64,000 nt of DNA from positions 310,001-374,000 of the forward strand of contig JAJGOT010000459.1 in assembly GCA_022457155.1 (NCBI GenBank), in the 5' to 3' direction. A program made the translations under genes and the position numbers. Shown one piece after another: positions 1 to 8,689 of this stretch. Each line of letters opens with the position of its first letter. Positions within the stretch are counted from its first letter, which is position 1. This DNA comes from Cladopsammia gracilis. Taxonomy: Eukaryota > Cnidaria > Anthozoa > Scleractinia > Dendrophylliidae. Under the pieces are notes generated by a model. That model did not search any database. It was not told the origin of the DNA and saw only the letters and a program-made list of their open reading frames with translations.

Positions 1-56
1 AATAATTACACCAAAATCATAATTTCACTACAACATAGATAATCATATTGCAACAG

Positions 57-321
57 ATTGAAGATGCACCTCAACCAGCATGGTCTTAAGATCAGTGGAG
101 GTAAAGTGGCACTGGTTGAACGAGTTCTCCAGTACGTTCGTGGTGATCATTCTTGCATCCCACGAGAAACCCAAGAGAACGTTAACGAGGAAATTAGTTC
201 CAGTGCAAGCAACTCGGATTCGCAATCAAGTGATTCAGAAGTGGAACCGGATAGCTTTGTTGAACACTGCTTGGAGGTCATGTTTGTTCCAGATACGGAT
301 GTCCAACACGTTAACATGTAG
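57..321 (+). CDS. Partial SAP-domain-like exon at window edge
   Basis: An open frame follows a possible splice acceptor (caacag, 51-56) and ends at a TAG at 319-321. Its first 28 residues (LKMHLNQHGLKISGGK, then VALVERVL) fit the helix-turn-helix spacing of a SAP domain, a DNA-binding motif. An acidic, serine-rich stretch follows (SSSASNSDSQSSDSEVE). The upstream part lies outside the window, so the frame is a terminal exon or a transposon-derived remnant. The 3' end of the frame forms a hairpin with the next 40 bases, which weakens the case for an intact host gene. No function can be assigned beyond possible nucleic-acid binding. Confidence 0.35.
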
Positions 322-697
322 CATTGCTGTATATCCATGTCTGGAACAAACATTACCTCGTAGCAATAACAGGTAGGTGTATATGAAGAAAATGTTGGGT
401 AATTGTATATAAAAGGTGTGTGAAGAGGGGGGATCATAAAAAATTTCTGACTGATCAGAGGGGGGGGGGGGGCAATAACTAAATTCGCTCCTTTAGAGGG
501 GGTATTACGTAATATTTTCCTACTTGAAGCCCATTTTCCAACCCCCCCCACCTGATAATTATTGCACAGTCCCTAAGAAGTTGTTTCAACTCACTTATGT
601 TGGATTAAATATTTAAGTCAAATTTTAAGTGCACTAACTCAAAATATCGAGTAGTACAATGCCTACTTTACAAAAAAAAAATAGTCGGTTGTACTCA
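322..697. other. Non-coding stretch, no gene seen
   Basis: This holds the right arm of a hairpin (about 325-356, matching 280-318), a run of 12 or so G at 462-473, short G/C homopolymers and AT-rich sequence. No coding or RNA signal was found. Confidence 0.6.
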
Positions 698-1082
698 TTT
701 GCGTTAATTTACAGAGATTTTGTGATGCCCCGTTTGCGTCAATTTACAGAGATTTCATAATGCCCTGTTTGCGTCAATTTACAGAGAATTTATAGTGCCC
801 CGTTTGCGTCAATTTACAGAGTTTTTATGATGCCCCGTTTCCGTCAATTTACAGAGATTTCATAATGCCCCGTTTGCGTCAATTTACAGAGATTTTATAG
901 TGCCCCGTTTGCGTCAATTTACAGAGATTTTATAATGCCCCATTTGCGTCAATTTACAGAGATTTTATAATGCCCCATTTGCGTCAATTTACAGAGATTT
1001 TATAATGCCCCGTTTGCGTCAATTTACAGAGATTCTATGATGCTCCGTTTGCGTCAATTTACAGCGATTTTATAATGCCCAG
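698..1082. repeat. 35-bp tandem satellite, about 11 copies
   Basis: The unit reads roughly GTTTGCGTCAATTTACAGAG followed by ATTTTATAATGCCCC. It repeats head to tail with few substitutions, mostly g/c/t changes inside the ATTTTATAATG part. The motif TTTACAGAGATTTTATAA also recurs singly between 1500 and 1910, so the array probably grew from a dispersed element. Confidence 0.9.
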
Positions 1083-1189
1083 TTAGGTAGGTAAACTTTA
1101 TTTATCGTACGCGGTGTCAATTCATAATACATGTTCTTCCGTCGAGCCTTAATCAGCAACAGATTAATAACGTAACTCAATTAAATTGT

Positions 1190-1500
1190 CTAACTAAATT
1201 CATTATCTGTATACGGGATTATACTAAAAACTATAAAAAGTATCCTTTATTAACTATCATTAAATTAGATAAAAGGAAATGCATGATTTAAAAGAGCTAA
1301 GAGTGAGCTACATCTTAGCGCTCAAAGGCAAGCTGTTCCAGAGAACAGAACCCGCGCTATTGCAAACTTCGTTTGCCTGCTTCAGTACTCGGTCTAGGAA
1401 CGAAAAGGCTGTATTTTGAATTTCTTAGATTATGTGAGTGAACACTGGATATAGCTTTAAAAATTCTATATAGACGATTCGGAGAAAGATTATGTTTGTT
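1190..1500 (-). mobile_element. Degenerate 3' end of a CR1/L2-like LINE
   Basis: Read on the minus strand, 1480-1260 gives broken frames with the typical end of a non-LTR reverse transcriptase ORF: RNSKYSLFVPRPSTEAGKRS, then GSVLWNSLPLSAK and LSSFKSC. Stop codons and frame changes show it is dead. The clade assignment rests on the LWNSLP signature only. Confidence 0.6.
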
Positions 1501-1910
1501 TGTGTCAATTTACAGAGATTTTATAATTCCTCGTTTGTTATTAGATGTTCCCCTTGGGGACCACATTAATTTACAGAGATTTGGTAACTGAATTAAAATT
1601 AAAATTACGCAGTGCCATTTACAGACATTTTATATTAGAAAACTAGGCGTTATTAAATCTTTGTAAATAGAAGATTTACAAATATTGTTGGTAGATTTTA
1701 TAAAGTCTGTAAATTGTAAGTCTTTCCTCTCACTACAGCTCCTATAATTTATAAACATTTTACAAACATTTTATAAAGAACAAGACAACAAAACTATATA
1801 AAATGTCTGTCAAACGAATTTACAGAGATTTTGTTTTCAACAGGAGATAGTATCAAGTCTGTAAATTCAAGATTTGTAGACATTTTATGAAGTCTGTAAA
1901 TGGTCCAAAT
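1500..1910. repeat. Scattered TTTACAGA-ATTTTATA motifs in both orientations
   Basis: At least eight copies of a core near TTTACAGAGATTTTATAA or its reverse complement (TTATAAAGTCTGTAAA) occur, often facing each other as small hairpins. No coding potential is seen. They are probably decayed relatives of the 698-1082 satellite. Confidence 0.55.
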
Positions 1911-2690
1911 TTTCCAGTGTATATTAATTTAATGCCAAAACAGGCCTGGCCTTTAGACAGTATGTGACCATGACCGATTTTAGTAGATATTTTAATTCTC
2001 AGTATCAGGCTAAAAGTTGATTTAATGATATATATCTAATGTTTTTCCATTGTTTTTGGGTATGGTAATATATGCTAATGAATTTGAAACAAAGGAAACA
2101 ACAAAAATTATCTGAAATAAAAAATTAACTACAACATACATACATGTTCAAGTTCACTACTTTTGAGTCATGTTTTTTTGCATTTAGATTTTTTTAGGTT
2201 AATTTCTATAAGAACCTTTCTATAAGAACCTGTTTCAAATTTTAGGCTAAATAGGTTCTTATGTAAATGGGGTCTAAATTGATATTTTTAGGCTAACAGG
2301 TTCTTAAATTGCAGGTTCTTATAAGCGGGTAAGTACTGTAAAGTAAGTAATAGTCAAGTGAGGTCTTAAGCTACTGTATCCCAGGCCGAAAAAGCCTGAA
2401 AAAAAATCAGAGAGGAGAGGAGATGTCAAATAAATTTTCGAAGAGAGAATAAATCAAAATCAGGTTTTAATGGCGATTTCCAAGACACAAGGCCAATTTT
2501 TTTCAAGCTAAGTTCCAATCCATTTCCATCCTGGCCATCTGCAACCCGTTTGCATTTTTGCACTTTTGCACGTTTGCACTTAGAGCATTTGTAGAATGAT
2601 TTTAAACAAAACTGGACCAATATGTTTGGATTTTTACTGATATAAATATATCTTTTGGAATTTTTAAATTGACACCAAAAATGGTGACGT
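1911..2690. other. AT-rich stretch, no gene seen
   Basis: It contains repeated words such as CTATAAGAACCTG (2210-2330) and short A/T runs. There is no splice-supported open frame. Confidence 0.5.
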
Positions 2691-2691
2691 A

Positions 2692-2811
2692 GGCTCAGTT
2701 CAAACGTCGAACTTCACATGTGCCGGACCTAATGTAAATGAGCAAAATCTATTGTTCTTGCTAATTTGCATTAGGTTCGGCACATGTGAAGTTCGACGTT
2801 TGAACTGGGCC
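2692..2811. mobile_element. Fold-back MITE, CAGTTCAAACGTCGAACTT family, copy 1
   Basis: Two arms of about 45 bp are inverted around a short AT-rich loop. The left arm starts GGCTCAGTTCAAACGTCGAA and the right arm ends TTCGACGTTTGAACTGGGCC, with an inner GTGCCGAACCTAATG-like block in both arms. Related copies are at 5902-5981 and 57477-57562. Confidence 0.85.
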
Positions 2812-2880
2812 GTAGATCCTTTAACTCCACGGCTTCTGGCAATCACCAGAAGGAACAATTCCAAACTCCTGCTTTGGTCT

Positions 2881-3170
2881 GAAGAACTTTGTAGATTTCC
2901 ACCATTCCTCTACCTTTTACTTGTTTAGCAGTTCATACGTCAAATTCTTCCAGAAAACTAAAGAAGAACTGAGAAGAAAAATTGAAGAACTTTGTAGATT
3001 TCCACCAATCCTCCAACTTTTACTTGTTTAGCAGTTCATACGTCAAATTCTTCCAGAAAACTAAAACAGAACTGAGAAGAAAAACTGAAGAACTTTGTAG
3101 ATTTCCACCAGTCTTCCAACTTGTACTTGTTTAGCAGTTCATACGTCAAATTCTTCCAGAAAACTAACGC
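2881..3170. repeat. 103-bp tandem repeat, 2.8 copies
   Basis: Units start at 2881, 2984 and 3087 with GAAGAACTTTGTAGATTTCC and share TTGTTTAGCAGTTCATACGT. The spacing is exactly 103 bp twice, and divergence between copies is low, so the duplication is recent. Confidence 0.9.
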
Positions 3171-3770
3171 CATATCATCAAGAATTATGATGGGACCATT
3201 AAATTCATTGGCTTCTTTTCTGCTTGGGCGACACTCCGCGATCTATGGCTCAGGAGGACGGCAACAGGCAAAGTGAAATGACTTCATATGCCTAAAGACA
3301 ATTCGTCTGATGTTGTTCGTATAGGGAATTTCTTTCCACCCTGTGTCAGTGTAATTCCTGATCCGGTGTGCTCACCATTAAGCCAAGAAAACGGGTATTT
3401 TCGGTTGGAAAGCAAATGGTAAGGTTGATTTTCCAAGAATTCCGCTTGGAACAAGTGGACAACCTTCAGAGGTTGTCCCGCGATTCCGGTTGGGACGATT
3501 CGACTGGAATTTTCCTTATCATTTGAATTTAGAAAAAAATTCAAATCGCTAAATCGAGTTAACGGTCTGGGTACCAGGACGGAGAAATGGAAAATTTAAA
3601 TGGTAAGTGTAATCTCGTCGGTTGGTCAGTAAATTTGGAAAATCGCTTACCATTATGTAACGGTCATCCCAACCGGTTTTTTCCTACAAATGGTAAGCAC
3701 CCCTGTCGGGCAAGTGTCGTTTAATGTGGTTTTCCACCAGAGTTTCATGATTCCCTGGTAATATTTGGGA

Positions 3771-3896
3771 CCTGGGGCCAATTTTATAAAACTTTTACAA
3801 GTGTAATTTACAAGTGTAGCTATTGTTATCAAGCTCTGAAACAATGGCTACACTTGTAAATTACGCTTGTAAAAATTTTATTAAATTGACCCCTGG
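3771..3896. mobile_element. Fold-back MITE with 50-bp arms
   Basis: The left arm (CCTGGGGCCAATTTTATAAA...) and the right arm (...TTTATTAAATTGACCCCTGG) pair over about 50 bp, including the internal ACAAGTGTAATTTACAAGTG word. It lies 34 bp beyond the splice donor of the GT8 fragment, in its intron on the minus strand. Confidence 0.8.
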
Positions 3897-3930
3897 TTTA
3901 AACACCAAAATACCCGCATTAAAACATTAC

Positions 3931-4369
3931 CGTATGTCGAAAAGTTCATCAATATTGGCCATCAACATGTAATCCGCATCAACATAAATGATTTTGGAAA
4001 ATTCTGTGTAGTTCCACGCATGATAGCGCGTGTGGGTTCCCTTAATTCTGTGCCCTAGAGGTTTTGAAAAAAGTCCACTATTTCGATCTCCGCCAACTTT
4101 ATAGTATCCATCCAGTTTTCGACCACATGAGTCTCCCACCCGACACCTTGAAGCGCTTTTCGCGTGGTCTCACTAACAGATACTGAAATAAACGCAACCA
4201 TGTTTTTGTAGCAAGAAAATGTGCGAATTGAGTGACCGAGGACCAGAGCAGGAACAACAAATTCATTGTTGACCAGAACGGTTAGCCACGCTACGTCGTT
4301 TTGTGTCTTGACCAAAACGTCTTTCCATTTAATAGGATCTCCATTCCTTTTGATCAAACTGTAGTTCAT
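3931..4369 (-). pseudogene. GT8-family glycosyltransferase fragment with frameshift
   Basis: The frame from an ATG at 4369 has the GT8 N-terminal fold (VLVNNEFVVPALVLGHSIRT, then SVSETTRKALQGVGWETHVV). A second frame, joined near a run of six T at about 4070, continues with GTHTRYHAWNYTEFSKIIYV and DADYMLMANIDELFD. This contains the DxD metal- and sugar-nucleotide-binding motif of GT8 enzymes (glycogenin, galactinol synthase, PGSIP/GUX relatives). The frame change is equivalent to one missing base in the T run. The sequence ends at a good splice donor (ATACG|gtaatg), and no downstream exon was found below 3931. It is therefore either a decayed or partial gene, or a real first exon with an assembly error. 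An in-frame stop lies just 5' of the ATG. A different upstream frame (about 4370-4520) has a hydrophobic stretch of unknown relevance. Confidence 0.6.
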
Positions 4370-4665
4370 TGTCTAAGAACCTTTGTTTATCATTAATAAC
4401 ATGTGAAACGGACATCTTCACGAATTTGTACGAACATGGAATTAAAATAGGCCTCGACGCACCAACGCAAATAACGACAATCAAGGAGGCTCGACTCAGT
4501 TTTTGTTTTTGCTGTGGCGTGTATGTTTTCAAGTCAAAAGACATGCTTCGATTGCTTTCATACTTCGCCAAGTTATGAAATGTGGTCAAAGTTTTATGTT
4601 TCACTGTTTTTTCAAACAACAGCGGTTACTATAGCAACGCCACCTTACTGTCCTTTGTTTTAGAG

Positions 4666-4944
4666 TCACGCACGCCTGTCACCCCATTTTACACCATTCA
4701 ATACGTTCTGCTGATCTTTGCTTGAGGAATCACTACTTGCCCCGGTGGCTTCTTCGGTCATCTCCCTTTCCCGCATCTTTTTACAGCTTTTAGCGAAAGC
4801 ACACGCACGATACGCAACTGCACTCCCTGCCTTCCATCCAGGCACATCTTCGCCGCTACCGAAAACGGACAACGGCGTACAAAAGTATTCTCCGCATGTA
4901 AAACATGTATATATGTTTTTTTGTTTTTCAAGGAAAACGAACAA
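4666..4944 (-). CDS. Hypothetical small ORF with zinc-knuckle-like cysteines
   Basis: This is an open frame of 92 codons. It has a CFTCGEYFC cluster near residues 15-23, a central AYRACAFAKSCKK segment and a Ser/Asp-rich tail (GASSDSSSKDQQ). The cysteine spacing recalls the short zinc-ribbon ends of some transposon proteins, but no family is recognised with confidence. A CpG-rich stretch surrounds it. It could be an exon of a transposon-derived protein or chance. Confidence 0.25.
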   Translation of the reverse strand: MFVFLEKQKNIYTCFTCGEYFCTPLSVFGSGEDVPGWKAGSAVAYRACAFAKSCKKMREREMTEEATGASSDSSSKDQQNVLNGVKWGDRRA

Positions 4945-4979
4945 GCTCTTGCCTCCTTTCCGCCATCTTGGTTGAATGC

Positions 4980-5900
4980 AGGCCTTTCGCGCATGGTATA
5001 TAGCTCGAAAGTATAGAATTGTGGGTGAAATAAAATTTATACAGTCAAACCTCTATTACGGACGTTCTGCTAATTGTTTATGAACATCCTTACTGCGCAC
5101 GCAATTCATGTCGCAATGCCATGCTAAGACATGCACGAGCGCAAAAGAAGAAATCTAATCTAAGCACATAAAGGGATGGTAGACTTTGCATGGATTGACT
5201 TTGCTTAGATTTAACTCGCTTGGATGGTGGCTGACCCCCATATTTTTTGATAGATAATTTTCTTTTCAAATTCTCGACAGATTGTGAAAAAATGAACAAA
5301 AAATCAATGAAGGAAATTTCCAATTTTTCTATTTTTCTACCCGCGTGAAACACTTAAACACGAAGACACGCTATAAAAGGAAAGTACCTTAAGTACGTCA
5401 AGATCATTTGTCAATCAACCGCCGTCGCGTACGAACCTCTGTGAAAAGCTGTAGAGAATAAAGTCAGCTTTTGAGCAATCTGTATGTGTGGTTTACTTGC
5501 CTTTGCTTGTACTAGTCGCTTTTGGCAATCTTCATAACAAGGAAGGTTTGCATCCTTGGAATTCCTTTGAGAATTTCGAACTTTTATGGCGCTAATTTCA
5601 GAATAAAAACAACGAAAATTAGCTCACTCGAGCTGAAACAGGGGCGGAGCTATTCCTTTTATAGCGCGTCTTCGTATTTAAGCGGCCCTCTATTAAGCGG
5701 TCATTTTCTTTTAAGCGGTCACTTATCAAATCCCCGGATTTCGCTCCCCATAGTTTCTGTAAACTTGAGCAGTCACCTTTATTAGGAGGACGCAGTCACT
5801 GTTTAGATTTTCCAATTGACGAATTTGATTGTATTTCACCTAACTGTTCATTCGACGGGGACCGGCCCAGTCGAATAGAACGGCAAGGTCGACCCAAATA
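4980..5900. other. Non-coding stretch, no gene seen
   Basis: Short frames occur on both strands without family motifs or paired splice sites. A TTAAGCGGTCA-type word repeats at 5680-5730. Nothing else can be supported. Confidence 0.5.
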
Positions 5901-5901
5901 C

Positions 5902-5981
5902 GTACCAGACGTCGAACTTTACGTGTGCCGAATCTAATAATTAGGTTCAACACTTGTTAAGTTCGACGTTTGAACTGGGCC
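5902..5981. mobile_element. Fold-back MITE, CAGTTCAAACGTCGAACTT family, short copy 2
   Basis: The left arm (CCAGACGTCGAACTTTACGT) and right arm (AAGTTCGACGTTTGAACTGG) match copy 1 at 2692-2811. The centre is deleted so that the arms meet at TAATAATTA. Confidence 0.75.
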
Positions 5982-6491
5982 TAATTAAATTATTTTATTG
6001 ATGAAATTAATTGCTTGAAAACCTTATTACACACAAGCAAAGTTTTATTGAAAAGTCCGTTTCCTAGGTGAACAAACTTTCCTTGAAGAATTCATCCCTG
6101 TTAAGAATTAATTGCTCCTGCAGCATTAAAACGACATTTTCTTGACTTGTTCTTATTAGTGAGTGACATCGATTTAATATTTATATTTATATTGGTAATT
6201 GAACTGAGTGGAGTGCAATTTGGTCTGAAATCATACGCGTGATTTCAAAATCAAACGAGCGCGATAGCAAAAATCGGTTCGATCGGCCAGTTTTCCTCTC
6301 TTAAGTAAAGGTAGATACCGGCAATCTAGGTTTTCCCTGAAATGTTCAACTTTCGAAAATCTCTCTTCACATTCTTGAAAATAAACCGATTTCCGCGGTG
6401 AATTCATCGCTTTCTTCGGGCTGAAGTGCGTATAATATTAGCAGTTGACACAGTACCGGCGGCAGTTTCAAACGCTTAGTATTAGATAACA

Positions 6492-6694
6492 TCCACCTAC
6501 ACCACCTCGGACACCTTATTGAGAACTCAGGATTGAACCTGCGACCTCAGCTAGGCTTAGGTTTACAGAGCCTAGCTATTACCACCTAGCTTCTCGGGTT
6601 GTTCAGGCCTAAATTTATCTATATGAACTACTAACCCTAACCAGTATATCCGTTATATAAGTCTCAATAAGGTGTCCGAGGTGGTGGAGGTGGA
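6492..6694. mobile_element. Inverted-repeat element enclosing a tRNA-like core (A)
   Basis: Arms of 33 bp at 6492-6524 and 6662-6694 are inverted copies with one mismatch (they begin TCCACCT and end CCTTATTGAGA). Inside, on the minus strand, is a tRNA-like segment with an A-box-like GCTAGGTGGTAATAGCTAGG and a B-box-like AGGTTCAATCCTG. The same core occurs in plus orientation at 44410-44703. Confidence 0.75.
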
Positions 6695-6705
6695 TCATAT
6701 ACCTC

Positions 6706-7152
6706 GGTTAACACTCGTTAACATCTCTCAAACGGACCTTGGACACCTTATGAGGTTTTACACAACGTAGTATTTTTTTATCGTTATACCGTAGTACTGA
6801 CGTACACGAGAACAGAACCCCATTTTATTGGGCAGAGAACTGATCGAACAGAGATCCGGCTAAACATTGATCTACAGTGTTTAGGGTTAAGCACTGATTG
6901 GAAAACGGTTAGCTTTCATTTATTGTTATGGGTAACTCTATAAATATGTTAAAAATTACATCTCCCTGCAGCTAATCCACGTTGGTATAGTGGATAAGGA
7001 TATTAGTTATGAGGCAAACGACTCGGGTTCGAGGCATACACTTTACTGATCTTTTTTTTCTAATTTTACTCTAAGTGTGAAATAGGTTTTACTTCATGTA
7101 ACTTAAAGTGAAAAGGAAAGGTCCGTTTGAGGGATGTTAACGAGTGTTAACC
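6706..7152. mobile_element. Inverted-repeat element enclosing a tRNA-like core (B)
   Basis: The arm GGTTAACACTCGTTAACATC + TCTCAAACGGACC at the left is matched by its inverse ending at 7152. Near 6970-7045 is a plus-strand tRNA-like segment with A box TTGGTATAGTGGATAAGGAT and B box GGGTTCGAGGC. It lies 11 bp from element A and carries the same GGACACCTTAT word just inside its left arm. Confidence 0.7.
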
Positions 7153-8430
7153 TATACGTCATGCTAACCATTTCAAACTGGGCTTAGCGGCCTGGCCTTG
7201 TGTGCATTCGGTCGGCAACCTCGTTCCCAGGGTCTCTCTTCTTCCCGCCCCATGTTGTTGTTGTTTTTTCTCCGGGGCGTACGGAGAGGAGGGACAATGA
7301 TTTGACAAAAATCGTTACTTGATTCTCGTAAACCTTCACCTTCAAATTTATTAAAAATCAATTACATTCCACACGTATTGTACACAGATCTCGTATTCTT
7401 ACTGATCCCTATACACAAAATCATGTCTGCTACTTTAGTAAATTCACAAGGCCTGCCCTATTTACTGATTCAAAGCTACTTTGTAATAAGAACTCTGTGA
7501 GTTCAACGGGTTTTACGAAGATTTTTAAAAGAGTAATATCACGGGAATTTTGTTCTTTTCGGTAAAAACTCTACTAAATAATTGACTACGAACCCTTGCT
7601 CATATACAAAATTCTCTTAGAGAACCTAGAGGAAAATACCAAGTGATTCCTCCGAGAGAAAACAAACCATAATCAGATTTTAAAGATTTTTTCAAGACAC
7701 AAGGGAAAAACTTGAAAAAATGGCCAGACACATATATAGCATCAGTGCACCAGTATTCATTTATACAAATATACTTCTTTGTCTTTTGAAAATGAAAACT
7801 AAAAATGGTGTCATCGTCTCTTTAAAAACAAGCACTTGTTTTTCGAGACTGTTTAGGACTCATCCATGCCCGCTGCTGTAATAAATTTATGAGGCCTTAT
7901 CCTAGTTGCGAATACTAGTAAACCAGCAAAACTCTCTGAGAACTGTACGTTTTCAAAGAAGATTTACAAAAGCAAAAACGAAAATTTTTGACTGAAGAAT
8001 ACAGTAAAGAGAACTTCTTTAAGACAAGAGATCATTTTCTCGTGTTTAAGACTATTGGCATCCTCGTAAACCTACTTATGTCTGGTATTGCACGCAAGTA
8101 TTGTTAAATAAATACTTCATATTTGACAGAGTTGAACTCTATTTATCAGTTTCATATTACTTCATATAAGTGACAGAATGTGTGTTATGGTGAACACACG
8201 GCGGTTAATCTTCTTTTCTCTATTTAAACTTAAAAGCCATCCCTACAGATTCAGCCCCTGGACAATCCAGTCACATTAGATAACTAAACAAATTTAACAA
8301 CTGCAAAGTAGTTTAAAATAGCGGGAAACCTTTTTTCACGTTACGTTTTCCTTGACGTTGCCGTCGGGGTTGCTTAAGGACTCCTTAAGCTTCCTAATTT
8401 TCCTTCGCGCGCCGTCTATCCTGGAACAGC
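7153..8430. other. Gene-poor AT-rich stretch
   Basis: A decayed copy of the CAACCTCGTTCCCAGGG MITE family lies at 7215-7255 (compare 28129-28225). The rest shows no coding or RNA signal. It is downstream of the desaturase stop and may include its 3' untranslated region. Confidence 0.45.
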
Positions 8431-8434
8431 AACT

Positions 8435-8658
8435 AGCCTGCATAGCTGGCAGTTTTGTTGGCGCGCGCGATGCTGAATTCGCGAGCGGCGAAGCTCCGAG
8501 GGGAATGGAGAGGAGAAAGAGAAAAACAGGCGGTCTATCTCCACTTGCGGCTTCGCCGCTCGTTTTCACGGCTTCACCGTTCGCGCTCTCCTCGCGAGTT
8601 TGCACTCGCAAATTCAGCATCGCGCGCGCCAACGAAAAAACTACCAGCCACGCAGGCT
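8435..8658. mobile_element. GC-rich fold-back MITE in the desaturase 3' region
   Basis: The arms AGCCTGCATAGCTGGCAG and GGCGCGCGCGATGCTGAATT are mirrored at the right end (AATTCAGCATCGCGCGCGCC ... CACGCAGGCT). It ends 32 bp past the desaturase stop codon, so it is probably transcribed in the 3' untranslated region. Open frames crossing it on both strands are by-products of the palindrome. Confidence 0.85.
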
Positions 8659-8689
8659 AGTCTGGAACAGGCTACTTGTTTGCTACAAC

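Noticed and set aside
6970..7045. True tRNA gene in element B
   Set aside because: The D- and T-arm boxes are recognisable, but the acceptor stem is not, and it lies inside an inverted-repeat element.
8336..8660. Paired open frames of about 100 codons on both strands
   Set aside because: They are mirror images from the GC-rich palindromic MITE.
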